Position numbers and translations under genes: made by a program. A stretch of 6,411 nt of DNA. Origin: an uncultured Mycoplasmatota bacterium (GTDB taxonomy: Bacteria > Bacillota_I > Bacilli_A > RF39 > UBA660). Shown one piece after another: positions 6,116-6,411 of this stretch. Each line of letters begins with the position of its first letter. The first letter of the stretch is position 1. The DNA lies in contig UWSL01000084.1 in NCBI GenBank assembly GCA_900552975.1, forward strand, positions 1-6,411, read 5' to 3'. Below the pieces are notes generated by a model, which saw only the letters and a program-made list of their open reading frames with translations, was not told the origin of the DNA and made no database searches.

Positions 6116-6411
6116 TGCTGCTTTCTTGTTTTCAAGTATTTCAAGAAGCTTTTCTTTTCCACCCTTGTCAGGATGCGTTGTATACGCTTCAACAACGTTC
6201 ACATCGCAGCCCATGGATTCCAATCCTTCCGGAAGGACGCTTCTTGCCACTTTGGCACGGGGAATCAGAATCTTATCCCCTGCTTTGACAAGCGGTCTCA
6301 TTTCTTCGACAAGATCTTCCGCTTTATACTGCTTAGGCACGCAGTCGGTATTCAATCCGTACTTTTTGAGTTCCTTGGCGGTAGCAGGTCCAATGGCTGC
6401 CAGTTTGAGAT
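6116..6411 (-). CDS. hemD: Uroporphyrinogen-III synthase (HemD) internal fragment, fused in frame to MraY
   Basis: The reading frame is open from the window edge (first full codon at 6409) and gives about 98 residues before MraY begins. They match the middle and second half of HemD, which closes and isomerises hydroxymethylbilane in tetrapyrrole synthesis: AAIGPATAKEL near the start, then ILIPRAKVARSVLPEGLE, then VVEAYTTHP. In HemD the stretch ending LLEILENKK should continue to a D-x-x-x-FTS-type segment. Here it breaks into the first membrane helix of MraY. By hand count, two sampled 60-base lines here are 50-52% GC, against about 25-32% in sampled mraY lines, with many G/C third positions. 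A cytosolic haem enzyme joined mid-domain to a membrane helix is not a sensible protein, so this is probably an assembly chimera. Bacillota often fuse HemD to a methyltransferase, which may lie beyond the edge. Confidence 0.85.

Noticed and set aside
6353..6355. TTG at 6355 as the start codon of a 402-residue fused protein
   Set aside because: The frame is open upstream to the window edge and the residues before it (AAIGPATAKELKKYG) are typical HemD, so this is an internal leucine codon.
1..6411. Mobile element, CRISPR array, tRNA or rRNA
   Set aside because: No transposase or integrase, spaced direct repeats, or tRNA/rRNA-like sequence was seen on either strand.

Overview
The window is AT-rich, uses canonical AGGAGG-type ribosome binding sites and encodes every gene on the minus strand, so transcription runs from high to low coordinates. 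The proteins are those of a walled, low-GC Bacillota bacterium. The FtsW, MraY and SipW-type sequences suggest an uncultured gut Bacilli lineage (RF39- or Erysipelotrichia-like); that placement is inference from general resemblance, not from a search. TGA is a genuine stop: it ends dacA inside a terminator stem. This argues against the Mycoplasma-type code.

Layout in the direction of transcription: (1) 6411-6116, a fragment of uroporphyrinogen-III synthase (HemD) with about 50% GC, open at the window edge and running in frame into the next gene. (2) 6115-5147, mraY, followed by a stem-loop terminator. (3) A good sigma-A promoter, then dacA-type D-Ala-D-Ala carboxypeptidase (5066-3867) and a clear intrinsic terminator. 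(4) ftsW (3799-2720). (5) A gene-free stretch of about 260 bp with AT-rich inverted repeats and a strong promoter. (6) An apparent three-gene operon: a TasA/camelysin-like secreted surface protein (2456-1803), a perfect 11-bp hairpin, a SipW-type signal peptidase with an extra polytopic membrane domain (1753-626), and an unrecognised Lys/Asn-rich single-pass membrane protein (613 to beyond position 1).

The first block is peptidoglycan and division machinery. MraY makes lipid I, FtsW polymerises lipid II at the septum, and the carboxypeptidase trims the stem peptide outside the cell. The second block looks like a surface-protein export unit, with the signal peptidase a likely processor of the protein encoded just upstream of it.

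The most important caution is the HemD-MraY junction near 6116. Base composition changes abruptly there, both proteins are truncated at the join, and mraY lacks its own ribosome binding site. A chimeric assembly is the simplest explanation. I do not see convincing evidence for a wholly new system. The most interesting biology is the surface-protein/SipW/unknown operon and the unusual architecture of its peptidase.
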